From Hoplostethus atlanticus (lineage: Eukaryota; Chordata; Actinopteri; Trachichthyiformes; Trachichthyidae): a stretch of 64,000 bases of DNA. Under the pieces are notes generated by a model, which did not search any database, was not told where the DNA came from, and saw only the letters and a program-made list of their open reading frames with translations. The stretch lies in assembly GCA_034670405.1 (NCBI GenBank), contig JAXDDX010000051.1:2675001-2739000 (forward strand), written 5' to 3'. Below are positions 21,520-40,561 of this stretch, one piece after another. Position 1 is the stretch's first letter. Each line of letters starts with the position of its first letter. Position numbers and translations under genes: made by a program.

Positions 21520-21966
21520 CTGTTTCAGCTGCTGCGGTCAGGCAAGCGCCTCCGTAGTCACGCTGCCAAAACAGAGAGACTGAGACGGAGTTTCTTTCCT
21601 CAGGCCATCAGGACTGTGAACTCTGACCTCACCAGGGCCCCCACCAAGACACACACACTGCCCCTCTTATGCACACACACACACTTAGGTAAAGACTACA
21701 CATAATTTATAATTTATATTATATTATATATACAATTTCCCCTTTTTTACTATATTTTTTTATAAAGTGCTCTTATTGTAAATATTGTGTTGTTTTTTAT
21801 ATAGAGCTCTTAAAACTGTGACATTGTAAATATTGTGTTGGTTATTGTAAATAGTGTGAACCTGTTATTTTGCACATTTCTGCTGAGCATTGCCACTTTG
21901 CATTTCACTGCACACCTCGTGTGTGTATGTGACAATTAAACTTCTTGAATCTTGACTCTTGAATCT
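21520..21966 (+). mobile_element. LINE 3' end (CR1/L2/Rex1-like), truncated
   Basis: An open segment at 21520-21705 encodes LFQLLRSGKRLRSHAAKTER and continues LRRSFFPQAIRTVNSDL before a TAA. This is the kind of C-terminal tail seen after the reverse transcriptase of CR1/L2/Rex1-group LINEs in fish. The 3' UTR continues with repeated TTGTAAATATTGTGTTG phrases and ends in short imperfect repeats of TTGAATC (21944-21966), as such elements do. It is 5'-truncated, as usual for LINE copies. Confidence 0.7.
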
Positions 21967-24188
21967 CCTCAAGTTCAGATCTGCTTTCATCAAGGCTAGA
22001 CAACATTTAACCTTACCTGCACCACAGCACAGAATTGCAATAAACGCATATTTTGTGTGTGTGTGCGTGTTTGTGTTTGTGTGCACACAGTGAGCTAAGG
22101 CCATGTGTAAGTCAACCAGGTTAAGGATCATCTGCTGAGCAAAGGCATCACCATTCATCATACATGCACACACACATACACACACACACACACACGCATA
22201 CACACACACTTTGCCAAAGGTGTCCTTCCCATCCTGATTGCGGGGTGGTCGCTGCGGTGTGGTCAATGCCACAGACACTGTTGCTACAACAGACAGGTTT
22301 TTTGCTGTGGCAGGCTGTATTTTTATGGAGCAACTGAAAGAACGCTGACGACTCAAGAGCAGAGCTGCTTACTGTTACAGTGGAGAGACAAAACACACAC
22401 ACACACACACACACACTCTCACACACAGGACAGGACAGGACACATGGAGAGAGGGATGGTAGTAAGATGTGAAGAGCAGTGGAGGAGAGGTGTAAAATAT
22501 AGCAGAAAAGAGAAGAAAGAGTGATAAAAGACAGAGAAGGAGGGGAGGGAGATAGGTGGTAGAATAGCAAGGTGAAGAGAGACTAGGTAGGAAAGGAGGG
22601 GAGAGGGAGGGATGAAGGGGGACTGAGAGAATGCTGACGTCCAGAGCTGATTAGTGTTACAGCGGAGACATCACACCCACAGCAGAGAAAAATGCTGAGT
22701 ATGGAGGGAGGACGGAGAGGGGTGGGGGGTGCAAATGACAGGGGAGAAAGAAGAAGAGAAGAAAAAGAGAGGCTAGTGAGTAGGGAGGAGGAGGAGGAGG
22801 AGGAGAGGACAGAGGTGCAGGGAAGAAGGATGGAGGAACGCCGATGAGGAGGAACAAGAAGGGAGGGAGGGAGGGCAGTGAAGGAGGAAGAGGGGGTGGG
22901 AAAGCGTTTGGGCGAAAATGCATCCTCAACACATTTGTAAGAGCTTAGCTGTTGGGTATGGAGAGGGAGGGGGAGAGAGGACCAGGGAGGGGGGAGGGAG
23001 GGACAGGGGGATTGGGGTCGAGGAGGAGAGCAAAAAGAAAACCCTGAACTCAGCAACGACCACGGTAAAACCTCCAATTAGAAAAGTTCTGAAGTTGATC
23101 CGACGCAATAAAACTGCTGGCCCTCTCTCTCCCCCCGCTCTGCTCTCTCTCTCTCTCTCTCTCACACACACTCACACACACAGGAAAAGGAACAGGTACA
23201 CATCCTGTCTTGTTGACAAATCAAGTCCCGGCGAGGATGAGAAAGAGAGTAATAGTGTGGTGGAATAGCACTGTGGAGGAGTCACATAGGTGAACACGGT
23301 GATCATGGGGCTTATAAAGACAGATTAAAGAGCACACGAAATGGCACAAGACATATAGCACATTCCATTCGCTTCATCTAGTGGCGACGAACAGGATAAT
23401 AAAGCCTGTGTGTGTGTGTGTGTGTGTTCCTGGCTCCAGACAGAACTAATTAATCTTGTTTGAGAGAGAACCTTTTGCTCTGGCTGCTACTGCTGCACAG
23501 AGAGGAATTTCTTAGAAAGAGACTTCCTACTTAACAGCTTGTGCACGCTCAACATGCACAATGCATGCACACACAGACAATAAATAACTAGATTAGGCAC
23601 TTCACGACACGCGGGCTGGTGTGTATGTGTGTGGGTGTACGCGAGCATAAACAAGCCACCATAGAGATGATCAAGAGCCACAAGTCGTGTAATGCAGTGG
23701 CATGTCCATCTTTATTGAATAATCCACCACAGCAACAGTCGAAACAACTGTCTTACACTCTGCCTCCTCCCTTCAGCAGCTCCCTGAGCAATAATAGAGA
23801 AAACAAAGGGTGGCAGTAGAATGAGGCAGGCAGGGGAGCGCGAAGACATACAGTAGGGCACAGAGAGGACATGACGGAGAGAGAGAGAGAGACAGAGTGA
23901 AACACAGGGAGCAATAATTAAAACCTTTGGAGCACCGAAACACTCAATTTTCGCCTCCTGCCCTCCTTGCCTGTGTAAAAAAGGGGAGCAGTGCCCATTG
24001 ATCTGGTGTGGGCCGAGGGTGTTGAGGGAGCTGGTAAATAATTAACAGTGAGCACTGTGTGGTGGCTAATTGAGAATTAGGAATCAGATCAGCGATAATG
24101 GCAACCTGAGTTACAGAGGGAACAAGCTCACAGCAGAGATATGGGGCCGTGGAGCGAGAAGAGGGCAATGGAGATGGAGCTGGAGATA

Positions 24189-24233
<45 letters not shown>

Positions 24234-24486
24234 ACCAAATGAACCAACAGAGAAAAGACAGGAGTTAAAGCACTCTGTGTGGAAAAAAAAAAGAGTAGGA
24301 AGCTATTAACTATAAGGTATGCAGAGCGTGAAATAAGCATGATAACACAGACAGAGCAAGAGGGGAGGAGAGGAGAGGAGCTACAGAGAAAACAGAGAGA
24401 AAGTGAAGGTAGACACTTGAAAAGAATGAGAGCAGAATCTGGTCTGGTGTTTACACACATATACACACACATATACATATAAATAC

Positions 24487-24487
<1 letters not shown>

Positions 24488-24517
<30 letters not shown>

Positions 24518-24563
24518 TGTGTGTGTGTGTGTATGTCTGTATATGCGAAAGGAGAAATGGAAT

Positions 24564-24600
<37 letters not shown>
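24488..24600. repeat. Compound AT, GT and GA microsatellites, mafg intron
   Basis: AT repeat at 24488-24510, GT at 24520-24532, then GA with a few interruptions at 24564-24600. A long GT run follows at 24905-24960. Confidence 0.95.
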
Positions 24601-24899
24601 GAGTGATCACTTTCACACTTTTCTCCGAGAGTTCAAAAAGGGTATTGTGCGCGCACTGTTTAAGTGTGTGCGAGACAGTGTTTGTTTGAGTGTGTTATTA
24701 AAGGAGAGAAAAACTCCTGGCGTCGACACGTTTTTCCTATTCCAGGTAGTAAGTCGGAGTGTGATGACAAATTTCCCAACACAAGCAAAAAAAACTGCAC
24801 TGTCAGGCAATTGAGCACCAGCTCCATTTCTTTTAATTTTGTATTTCGTAAGGGCTTTTTTGGAGAGGAGAGAAACCTTGTAGCTTAATTTGGTTCTCT

Positions 24900-24962
<63 letters not shown>

Positions 24963-26817
24963 CCACAGAGAGCTGCAAGGAAGACAGCGATAAGTTAAAC
25001 GACATGCTAGTTTATTTCCCCTAGACACTTACATCCCAGGTCAGCAAAAAAAAAACGAAACTAAAAAATAATAACCTAAGAGAGAGAGAAATTTGCTCCC
25101 AGTTTCAGTGCAGCAGAAGAGGCATTTATCATTATCAGTCCCATAATGAGGAAATTTCATCCAAAACTTCTCGCCTTTGATGCCAAACATTTTTTTCCCA
25201 TGGCTGCAGTTGATCTCCTGTGCATGTCCGGTATCTGTTGACCTCAAGTCCTACTGACCTTGGACTAAACATACCACAAAGAAACTATGGAGAAATGAAC
25301 AAGGGGGGATTTCTATGGTTGTTGCTGGAGGAGCTGCCATGGAGGAGACCAGTGGTCTTTGGCACAGAGACATCCCAGGTGACTGTTTTAAAGCTTTGCA
25401 TTTGCTGTCAGTCATACAAAATACCATCTCTGGCCACGTTTCTCACACACAAACACACACGCAAGTACAAATTGTACTGTGCATACATGTGCATACTGTC
25501 CATGATAGTAGTCTGTCTCTTTTTCTTTTAACGACTCTGCGCACTTGTGTTTAATATGTGGGTTATGTGTTTAATATAACAGAAGAAATGTTCCTATCTG
25601 CAAGAGAGATTTTAGTTGTGAGCGGAGAAAATAGAGAAATTGACTCAGTGTTACAGGAAACACAAAACCAGCCCTCACACTCTTTCAGATCCAGGCTTAA
25701 TTCTTAAAACAAAAAAAGACTCCAGAGGCCAACAAGTCTTTTTCCCCTCCCACAGCTAAATGTATAAATGTATATATTTTTGAATGTGTTCTGGTAGAGG
25801 TACTGTAAAGACGTGCTTCTTTTGTTTCAGAACAGTTAGGAACAAGCTTCAATGTGAACTGGGGAAAATAAAAACCTGGTGATGAAATAATTTCATGCTA
25901 CAGGTGGAGGGAAAGGGCAGGCACTACATTTGGAGCATACGCTACTTGTTATCTTTGGCATGTTCTGTTGCTTCTCTTTGCTCTTTGCATTGATCCCTGG
26001 TGATTTTATAAATATGGTTCAGAAATTCCTACCACAATTCTGCGATCGTCACACTGCAGTTAAAAAATGCGGCAAATTGGTGCATGGAGATGATGCAACT
26101 GGAAGACAACCTCTGGTACGGATTCTCCTGTTACTAGAACTTTGCATCTCTATTGCTACAAATCATTCTCAATAGCTCAACACAGTTTACAAAACTAAAA
26201 CATTGCAAAGGACTCTATATGTGTCTATTTATGCGTGTGTGTGTGTGTGTGGTTGGGGAAAAGAGTAGTCTCTTCTTACTCGAGTCATGTTCTCATCTAC
26301 TGCACAAGCCTTCTCAAAAAATACCAAAATAAACCCTTGTAGGCTGTACAGGTCCTCAGGGGCAAAATATGAGCGCTTGACCTCAAGCTTACTGATCAGA
26401 GAGAAATCACTGATACAGAAAAGCAGCTTTGTGATAGTTGTTATTGTGTGTTGTAATATCCCACACACAAGGATCCCCGCCAGGGAAAGTTGGATCCTTA
26501 CAGTAATTTGAGCCACTCAAACTGAACGTAAACTTACTGTCCATTTCCTCATCCTTCTGTTTTTGTGTGTGCTGCAATGGGATTTACCTAGATCGTTCTC
26601 AAGGAGGTTATGTAAATAAGGAGTCGGAAACATAGGAAACAACACAGGAGACACACATAGACAGAAAGTCACGAAAACACAAGGACACACACAAACACAT
26701 ATGGAAGCAGAAAAACAGTGGAGCACAGCAATGATTATGCACCAGATCTGCTTACACCATATTTCATCATTACTGTAGAGAAAAAACACTCTACTATTGA
26801 TCTGCCCCACTGCTTTC

Positions 26818-26883
26818 GCTCTCTCTCTCTCTCGCTCTCTCTCTCTCTCTCGTTCTCTCTCTCGCTCTCTCGCTCTCTCTCTC
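26818..26883. repeat. CT microsatellite with CG-containing interruptions
   Basis: About 66 bases of CT repeat interrupted at intervals by CTCG units, in the putative mafg intron. Confidence 0.95.
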
Positions 26884-27368
26884 ATCGATAGCACGTACTT
26901 GAGTGGATCCCCTCCTTCCAATAGAGTAAACACCTGTCTGAGCTCAATAGCACCTCTCCCATTCCATCATACCTGACACACCTAGAGGTTTTGCACAGTG
27001 TTTCATCAACTTGTCCATTGAACATGCACACAACCAAAGTGTATACAAGCGCGCACACAGACACACTTCTTTGATGTGGTAGAATAGACTGATGTTACAC
27101 TTATTTGTTAGAACTTTCTCGTGAAGACAGCAAATTCATTTGGGGGCAGACAATTGTCAATTGTGAAGGGAGATGGTAAAACCACTTACCATTGCTACAC
27201 CTTCTTATATCTTGAATTCACATGCAGATGCACGCGCGCACACAGGCGCACACACACACGTATACACACACACCCCCTAGGGCTACTCCAGATCTTAGCA
27301 TCTTGTAGGTGTGTTTTATATCTCCTGCTCTCTCTTCACTATCTCTCACATGCACCCACATACATACG

Positions 27369-27403
<35 letters not shown>

Positions 27404-27789
27404 GACAAGGCAAAGAAACTAGCTGTGGTAAGTAACAAGTGAAAACGCCATCTGTCAAGCGAGAGCGCATTTGCTTCGCCTCAGCATTTTCAGGGGAATG
27501 CCTTGAAGACAAAAAGGTCCTTGTTCTCAATCTCTCCACAAATCCCATCTCATTCTTCTCCTTCTTCCTTCATCCCTTGCTCTGCGCCTCGCCGCTCCGC
27601 CACCATCAGCAAAGTTGCACACATAAGCATTGGTCAGCGTTCAATTACTGTGAACACCAGGGAAGGATGGGGAAGTACTTGACAGAGAAATGCACTTCAA
27701 GCACTGATTAAATACTGATACCGAGTATAAAAAGCTTAGCCCCTAGGTTGTGTGTGTGTGCTCTGTCTGAGAAAAAGAAATGGGGAAAA

Positions 27790-27824
<35 letters not shown>

Positions 27825-29406
27825 GGAGTTGGGGGGGGCTCTTCTCTCCAATACTGATACAACTGTTTCATCATTATGACCCTCTATTACAGTACTTGCC
27901 AACTTGCTTACTACATACTTTTGATACACTCCGTAGAGTGCTGACTCCAACTAAAGCTGCTGATATGGAGTCATTAGGGGGTGAAGTTTCTGTTTTTCTT
28001 GAGCCCATAGAGCTCCTATTACTCTTCTGCGTTTAAGAGGTGCATTGCTCATCGAGGTTTCTACCAGGCGGCAGATAATGGCCGGTCTAAAAAAGATCAA
28101 CCAAAGGTTATTCCATTCCAACCCATGTCTTTAAAGTGATACTTCACTTTGGTAAAGAGTTTTCTTTTTTTTAGCATACATAGCTATATATGAGTTTATG
28201 AGCAGTCAACTCTCAACATTAACTGCCAGGGCAATTTGTTGTGGCCTCCAGCATTCTGTTTTATCCAAATCTCTTTATTGATAATCACAAACAAGCCAAA
28301 TTTGATCTTAAAAATGATACTATGGACATAATAAAACATTCTGTATTTGTGCTCACATTGCAGCAGTTTGTATAGACTGTGTGTTGGCAGTAAGATTTTT
28401 AGACAAGGTTTTCAAAATGAAAGCAGATGAGTGAAGTCACTACAGATACCCAGGGCAGCCAATATTGTCAGTCTACTGTTCATGAAAGTGAAAACGTTTA
28501 ATACCATTCCTGTAAAGTCAAAAAAACAGGTTAGGCTAAATAGTGTATAGCCTGATATGTATCACCATGGGTGAACTTGAACTGCACGTGCACATTTCTG
28601 ATTCTCTTACTTTTTTGTTTTGTCTTTCCAACTCACTTAACATGAACAGCTATGAGAATGAAAACGGGAATGCACAAGCTCGCTGAAATAAAGGTCACTG
28701 AGAAAAGGAACTACTCGAGCCTAATTGCATTCGTACATACCCATTCCCTAAACGAGCTACAATTATTCCATAAATGTGTCAACAGTCGCCACATGAATAG
28801 GCCTATTTATTTCAAAGCCAAGCCCCCAATAAAAGCGAGCTCCTTCCCTCGCGCCAGACCTTTGTCCGCCTGCCGCCGGTGCCATGTTGCCATGGCTCCC
28901 TCATGCCTCCGCTCTGCTCGCGCAAACGTTGAGAAATACAACGTTGTGATGAATCAGCATCTCTGCCATGAGCCCAGTCAGTGAACAAGCAGGCTAGATC
29001 GAGAAAAATACAAAATTGTGTTTACGTTGACAATAAAGTCAATTAATCGTTCTACTGAGAGACTAAAGATAATAGCAGACATTTGAACTGAAGGCATTTT
29101 GGGAGACCCCCGTTTGACACAAAGCAAATGTCACGAAACAGTCGCCCGAGCACCGAGTCACGGCTGTCCTCTCGGTAACAGCCAAGCTACAGTTATTAAC
29201 GCTAGATGGCTAATACCGACAGATGCAAACAAGGGAGAGCGCCAGGGAGGCTGTTTATTGTTGTTGTTGGTTTATCCATCTTAGATTTAGTTTAGACACA
29301 CTGCAAGTATAAGCAAGCGAGTGGAAGAGGTGCCACCTGAGAGTCTGTAAAACCACCTCTAAAAGCCCAACAGTGTAGAAACCGAACAGCTGACTGGCCA
29401 TCTTAC

Positions 29407-30060
29407 CTGTTAAAGAAGCAACAGACGGTCAATCTGACAGCGCTCGCGTATCGGATTCAGTTGGCGTCCACCGCGGTTACTCGCTCCCGTTTCAGCACCT
29501 CAGACATTCTCCAGTAGCGGTGTGTTGTTCTCGGATTTTTGCGCTCCCCGCGGCTGTAAGTTGTCTCTCTGTACCCACGTTTCTCGGCGGCTCTCCGGAT
29601 ACTTTCACCTATCTGGATATCTAGCCGTTTACTAGCCTCACAACGGGGGAATCCCCAGCCATACCAACAGCCGCTAAAGCCTGCTGACTCTCGAGCTCTC
29701 TGCACGGGCTGTTCCCTAATTCCAACACATGGCTTTTAAAGCTTGACAACAGTACGCAACGGCAAACCCCTTTGTCTGTGTTCGTATGAAATCTCCGGTC
29801 GGTCGGTCGGCGTGGCTGTATGAGCGACCGACCGCTCTCGGATGAGCGTACACAGGCTGGCTGGCGACCCGATCGTGATGATTCAGCACTGGGAGACTAC
29901 AGCCCTTTAAACGGCGCGTCGAGTGCTTCGCCGGTATGATGTCGCTCGTTCGGCTGCACCGCGCAGCGAAGCAGCGGCACCGCACACCGGCACGAGCGGC
30001 GAGATAAGCGCGCCCACTCGGTGGCGACAACGGCGTGGCAGTGGCGTGCACACTCAGCAA
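29407..30060 (-). promoter_or_regulatory. mafg: CpG-rich block: probable mafg promoter and non-coding first exon
   Basis: CpG density rises sharply here compared with the surrounding introns (for example GGTCGGTCGGTCGGCG at 29797-29812). On the minus strand a strong donor, AACAG|GTAAGA, ends an exon at 29407, pointing to mafg with no other gene between. TGCTGACTC at 29682-29690 matches nine bases of the 13-base Maf-recognition palindrome, a possible half-site. The transcription start cannot be placed from sequence. The CpG-rich character extends to about 30260, so alternative starts are possible. Confidence 0.55.
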
Positions 30061-30699
30061 AACACTATCTCTATATTCAGTACTTCCATCGAGCAGATTT
30101 TACTTTGGATTTCGACAAACTGACTCACCAGAAGTCAAATGGCACCTTGGTCCACCGCAGCTCGAAGGGTTGATGCACCGTGGGATGGCCGACCCGGTGT
30201 TGAGACCGACAGCTGAGAAATATTTGTTCCGCTCACGCCTTCTCGCAGATTCCCAGATCTATCCACTCCTTCCTCGCTTGTTTTAGTCTTTGGTCTAGGG
30301 CGCCAGACGTCAAATGATGTTTGGATCACATGGTTTCATTCATGAAGGATCTACGCAACCAGCATTTAAAGAGACATGAGACACTACTACGCTGTAATTG
30401 ATTGTTTATTGCATGTTACTGTGGAACGTGTAATGGGCAACCCCCCTTAGCAATTTTCATTATTGTTGAGAGAGATTTAACAAAGTTCTCCAAACTAGGA
30501 TTTCCTGCATGATGCCAAGTGAAATTCTGTTGTCATCATAATATGGATGAGCCTGTCAAAATCAGAAATACATCTAATTGTGTTGTAAGTAAACGATCAT
30601 ATCAGCATTGGGAAATATATATAGAGTCAGGAAGTTAAATCTCTACTGTACGCATAACGCATTGCTTTCTAGATACAGTACACATTTAACTTCCTGAAT

Positions 30700-32020
30700 T
30701 TATCAAATTTACGTGACTGATTTACGTTATTTCCTCCCTTGTGCTTTTCATTTGCAGAAATTATAGAAATTTAGAGTTTTTACCAGTCCTTGCAATCCAA
30801 GGTGAGAAACCTGATTAGTTTGGTGTTACCATGCAGGTGAAAGAAAAACACTGCTGAGACCTCAGAGGACCTCAAGAGGTGAGTACTGAGTGCACATCAG
30901 TCTGGGGAAGGCTAGAAAGTCATATCAAAAACATTTGGGCTCCATCAGTCCACTGTGAGACAAATAATATACAAATGGAGATCATTTAACACAACAGCGA
31001 CTCTGCCTAGAAGTGGACATCCTTCTAAAATACCACCAAGAACAAGAACAAGAACATAAACAAAAAACAAGAACAACATCGAGATCTACAAGCCTCCACT
31101 GTAGCATCTGATGTCAATTTGCATCCGTAAACAATAACAAGACTGAATAGAAATGTCATTCATGCAAGGGAAGCCAGGAAGAAGCCTCTACGGTCTCAAG
31201 TTTACAGTCATTAGTTTGCCAGAGACGACTTGGACAAACCTGAAGATTTCCTGAAGTCTGTTCTCTGGACAGATTAGTCCAAAACTGAATTGTTTGGTTG
31301 CAATCAAAAATGCCATGTTTGGCGACAACCCAAACCTACCCACCACCAAAATAACTTTCTCCCTACAGTCAAGCATGGCGGCGGGAGTGTCACGGACTGG
31401 GGTTTTTCTTCCTCTGGACCTGGATGACTCGACATCATGAAGGGAACCATGAATTCTGAGGGAAACCAGAGAATTCATGAACAGAACGTCAGGCCGTCAG
31501 TCCGAGAGCTTAAGCTGGGCTGAAAGCGTCTGTTCAACGAGACGATGATCCTAAGCATTCAAGTAAATCTACCAAAGAATGGCTCAGGAAGAAGCAGTTT
31601 AGTGTTTTGGATTGGCCAAGTCAAAGTCTTAACCTAAATCCAATTGAAATGCTGTGGCAGGACCTGAAGCGTCTGTTCATGCGAGACAGACCTCAAACCT
31701 AACTGGACGAGTTCTGTAAGGAGGAGTGGGAGAAAAATCCCTCAAGGAAGATGCTAGAAACTGATCCGTGGCTATAGGACACGTTTACTCCAAGTCACTG
31801 CTGATAAAGGAGGTGCCACAAGTTATTGATTGAAGGAGTTTGTGTATAAACCAATATGTTAAATAAAGAATTAAAGTATATCATGTATTTGTGCATGTTA
31901 TTTATTTGGGATATCTTCATTAAGATTTGAGGATTAGATATGGATCTTCTAAGGTTATTCCTCTATTATATGAAATGATGACCACCCCCTGTAAGGTTCA
32001 CAAACTTTCAAGCCTGATTG
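30700..32020 (+). mobile_element. Decayed Tc1-like transposon with transposase pseudogene
   Basis: The plus strand carries fragments of a Tc1 transposase in the expected order. These include a helix-turn-helix-like stretch near 30880-31040, KLNCLVAIKNAMFG-like coding near 31280-31320, VKHGGGSVTDWG near 31369-31404, and QSLNLNPIEMLWQDLKR near 31622-31672. Stop codons and frame changes interrupt it (for example TAA right after RDRPQT near 31700), so no transposase can be made. The right end reads GTAAGGTTCACAAACTTTCA (from 31992), like fish Tc1 inverted repeats. The left end is unclear. Confidence 0.8.
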
Positions 32021-32448
32021 TATTGTACAAACTAGGGGATATCCCCGGGTAAGCATCAGTAGACTAGGTCTGTGTCTACAAAGGGGTGGCTGTGAGGACA
32101 CATCCAGACTGAGGAGCTCTCTAGACCTGTACAGTACAAGTTGGCATAAAAGGGAAGCTCATATTGCAGACTCACTGACTGTGTGGTAACTGTCAGAGCT
32201 TCCTCTTTCTGTGTCCGTTTCACCAGACAGCTGCACCAAGCAGATACTGTATCAGCACTCAGATCACAGTTCTGCATTGGTCACACACACATAGTAAAGC
32301 ACAGAAATACATACGATTGCCCACAAACACACCACCACAGGTAGTCCAAGTTTTTAATTTTAGAGAGGATTAGGCGGGCAGCATCACTGCCCGAAGAGAA
32401 TTTAAAAAAGCACTTTAAAAACCATCCGACAACTTAATAAAAAACAAA

Positions 32449-32494
<46 letters not shown>

Positions 32495-35259
32495 CAACCA
32501 ACCCTTCCATCTATTCATTCATCTTGGTTTCTGGCATTCCCCCTGGCCTTGATACGGTATGCAAACAACCACGTTACTGCAAAGGTCAGTGATTACATTG
32601 ATTGAATGGAGATGACAGGTAGCATCTGGCCCACCTGTGGATAGAAATCCCATGCTGGGCTGGAGTATACACAACACACAATCTCTCTCTCTCTCAGACA
32701 CACACTGTCCAACATCCCACTCAGGATTATCTGTATTGAACTGCCACTGTAGACCCGTTGCCTGTGTCAAGGTGATTGACACAGTGCACATCCTCTTCAC
32801 CTTGCTGTGGAAAAGAGGTGCTCAAAGCCACCCGACCAACGAAAGGTAACAGAAGTCTAATAATGAGAGGCAAATGGAAGTCTCTCTAGGAATGGCTAAT
32901 CTTAACGGACAGCAGCGGGAGCAAGCAGAGAATAACCTTTCGGAATAAAAGAGGGATTACCAAGACACTTCAGCAGCGAGGGAAACCATTGCACGCACAA
33001 ATAAACAGGCCGAGTGCACTGAGAGCACGCCAGCCTGCAATTTAATCATGGGACACTGGTGTGTTTAGTTTAACAAAAATAAACTAATCCTACAACACCT
33101 AGAAATTGCTCAATTATAATGAGGACACGGCCCCTCACAAACTGTCACTTTTCTTCCGTCATTTTTACTTTGCCATTATGCACCTGTGTATTGCTTCAAT
33201 AGACGTATAGGCCTATCTCATTCTACCACAAAGTGGCCTACGCGCCACTGTTAATCCAAAATGTAGCGGCCAGGAATGAAGGCGTGGGCCTAAATATCTA
33301 ATAAATGCTTCACAGTCTTCAACTTGAACATGCAGTTTCCTAGCTACTATAATTGCCATAAAATCTCATAACATACCTAAATGTAAGTGCATTTTTCTCC
33401 GTAAACATCACAATGATTCAAAACTGATTGATATTTCGCTCATACACTTGCATCAATCACATGTTTGTGAACTTGTGGAGTAGTAACAAGTAATAACAGA
33501 GGGCTGGATTCAGAGAGAAAACCATGATCCCACTCACTGGTCATATGTCTTGGTGACAGAAAGGTTCTAAAAATGGACTGTGTTTCCTCTTACACCAACC
33601 AATCACAACCCACCTTTAGGCCAGTGAGGAATAAGATATTTACCTATATTTATTTATGGCAAATACACAGTCCACTTGTGAGAGGGCAGAAGGCTCTTTG
33701 AAGGGGAAGAGACTGAAAGTGTAAGACTGAGAGTGTGACAGACCAGGCGAGGCAAAGGGAAAGTTCTGGAGGAAGAGTAGGTGAAATACTACTCCGTATC
33801 CGGCTCAGTGATGACAAGTGGTACTGGCTAATGACATTTACCGATAGTGAGACAGTGAAGTTACACATAAATAATAATCCTGGGTCGGTTTTAAGTCACT
33901 CTCAAGAGGTTGGTATGTAGATAAAGTAATCTGATCTAAGACCCGTGCAAAAGGGTAATTTGATTTAAGGGCGCCATCTGCAGGCCAGGGCGCATCTCAG
34001 TTCTTCATTGAAGATAGAGACGTCTGCTCAACTCTGGTCTAGAACAACCCTCTAATCTAAACTCTATACAGGAGACGGGTCCCTCATACAGGAACAAACT
34101 GATGCTGACACATGAGGCCTAAATAATGTTGAAATAACAGCAACACAGAACGTTGAGTCAAACCAGTATCATATTCGATTAATTGAGGGACAAACTAGCT
34201 TTGGAAACAAACTGTTTCATTCTGCACTTTTAATATAGACCTTTCAACTGGCAGACCAACTCTGTAGTAGATATGCCAAACAGAACAATACATAAGATGA
34301 AACATTATGAACTTAGAAATATACAGGAGCTCAATACAAAATACACAAGTAGGACGGACTGAGCTTTGGCTGATGTTGGCTAATGAAAATGTTTTACTTC
34401 ATCTGTGTCAAAGCATAAAAATGAATACTTCAACAATTGTTTTATAATATATGTGAAATAGGTTTCCTATTAGCACTTTCAGGTAAAAACATCACATCCC
34501 TTTTGAGGGAAAAAAACGAGTGCCTTCATAGTAAGAAACACCAAAACGGTTATGGTAACAGTTTTGACTCTGGCTTCTAGACCCACAGTGTCTAGAAGCT
34601 GAGGAAAAAGTGAGCTTCCAATGGCCTTGACGTGAGAAATATTTCCTGGGCCACAAGGTCAGAGATGCTATGTATTCAATGGGCTAATGAACCCATTATA
34701 ACATTGCAGAAAGGATGGCAATTATCAATACAGACCAAAACGTCTATATTTATATATATAAAAATACAAGCAACTAAAATGGGTGTTGTTAACACTGTTG
34801 GCCAAACAAACAAAATGATTTGCCATGAGGGCTTAACAAAATGAAAAGGGATGTTACTTGCATAATTAAAAACAAAAACAAAACAACAACAAAAAAGCAG
34901 ACATTAAAGACCTACATTTAACACCATTATGGTATCACAGCTACCATCTGCTGCATGGTGTGTTTCAGGATGCCATGATGGCCCACGGGTCATTACCAAT
35001 AAACAACCCTAGATAGTGTAGAGACCAAGCAGACAGCCAACAGATTGTAAATGCACTTTTGCTCTTCAGCGTATGTCTGAATGTGTGTATGTGTAGACAG
35101 CAATCCTGCATCATGGCATAAGGCTCTAAGTCTGTGGATGCAATTTCAGACCACAGTCCATACTACATTTTTCAAGTTGTATGGCTGATGGCTATGAAAT
35201 GTCTATGTAAAGCTGTAACGTGAATGTGTCTATGTGTGAGCCTGCCTCTCTGTGTACTC
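32021..35259. other. Non-coding stretch downstream of pycr1
   Basis: No gene was recognised on either strand. The part adjoining 35260 is presumably the pycr1 3' UTR; a possible minus-strand AATAAA lies at about 33648-33653, but other signals are possible. A GA microsatellite occupies 32453-32492. The interval near 32860-33060 has no repeat I could name. Nothing here suggests a protein exon. Confidence 0.4.
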
Positions 35260-40198
<4,939 letters not shown>

Positions 40199-40561
40199 CC
40201 TGTCAGATGATGTGACTTCTTTGCCCTGTTAATCAGTGCAATTCAAGAGGCCAAACTGATGAATACGCAAATAACGCTGTATCCGATAAGCATAAGTCAT
40301 AATGGTCAGCAAAAGATGAATATCCTTGCTGTCTGGATATCTTTAACATTGTCCTTCGTCAGCTAACGTTAGCTAAATAAACGTTACCGTTCTAGCTAAT
40401 CTACTGTTACTGTCTACTAGTCTACTGTCGGACAATAAAAGCAATTTGCTAGCTAGCTGTTGACCGCCAGCCGGCTAGCTAACGTTAACCTGTTAGCTAG
40501 CGTTAACTACCACAAATGAATGTAAAATGCGACAACGTCATTTAAGTTGGGCTTAGTTACC

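Larger units (their letters stand above)
18127..29406 (-). other. mafg: Putative mafg 5' intron, microsatellite-rich, no coding exons seen
   Basis: The span runs from the acceptor before the mafg start-codon exon (18126) to a strong CAG|GTAAGA donor on the minus strand at 29407/29406. It holds many simple repeats: GT at 19710-19736, 20444-20476 and 24905-24960, CA at 22387-22414, GA at 24189-24230, AT/GT at 24488-24532 and CT at 26818-26883. It also holds a LINE tail (21520-21966) and an ARE-containing palindrome (19764-19804). No conserved protein segment was recognised on either strand. Treating it as one intron is an inference from splice signals. Confidence 0.5.

Noticed and set aside
22583..23077. 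A 164-residue Ser/Pro-rich frame and its neighbours on both strands
   Set aside because: It is purine/pyrimidine-biased low-complexity DNA in the mafg intron, with no conserved domain.
29716..30286. Open frames in the CpG-rich block near 29.7-30.3 kb
   Set aside because: GC-rich DNA gives few stops. None of these peptides has recognisable homology, and the region fits a promoter and 5' UTR better.
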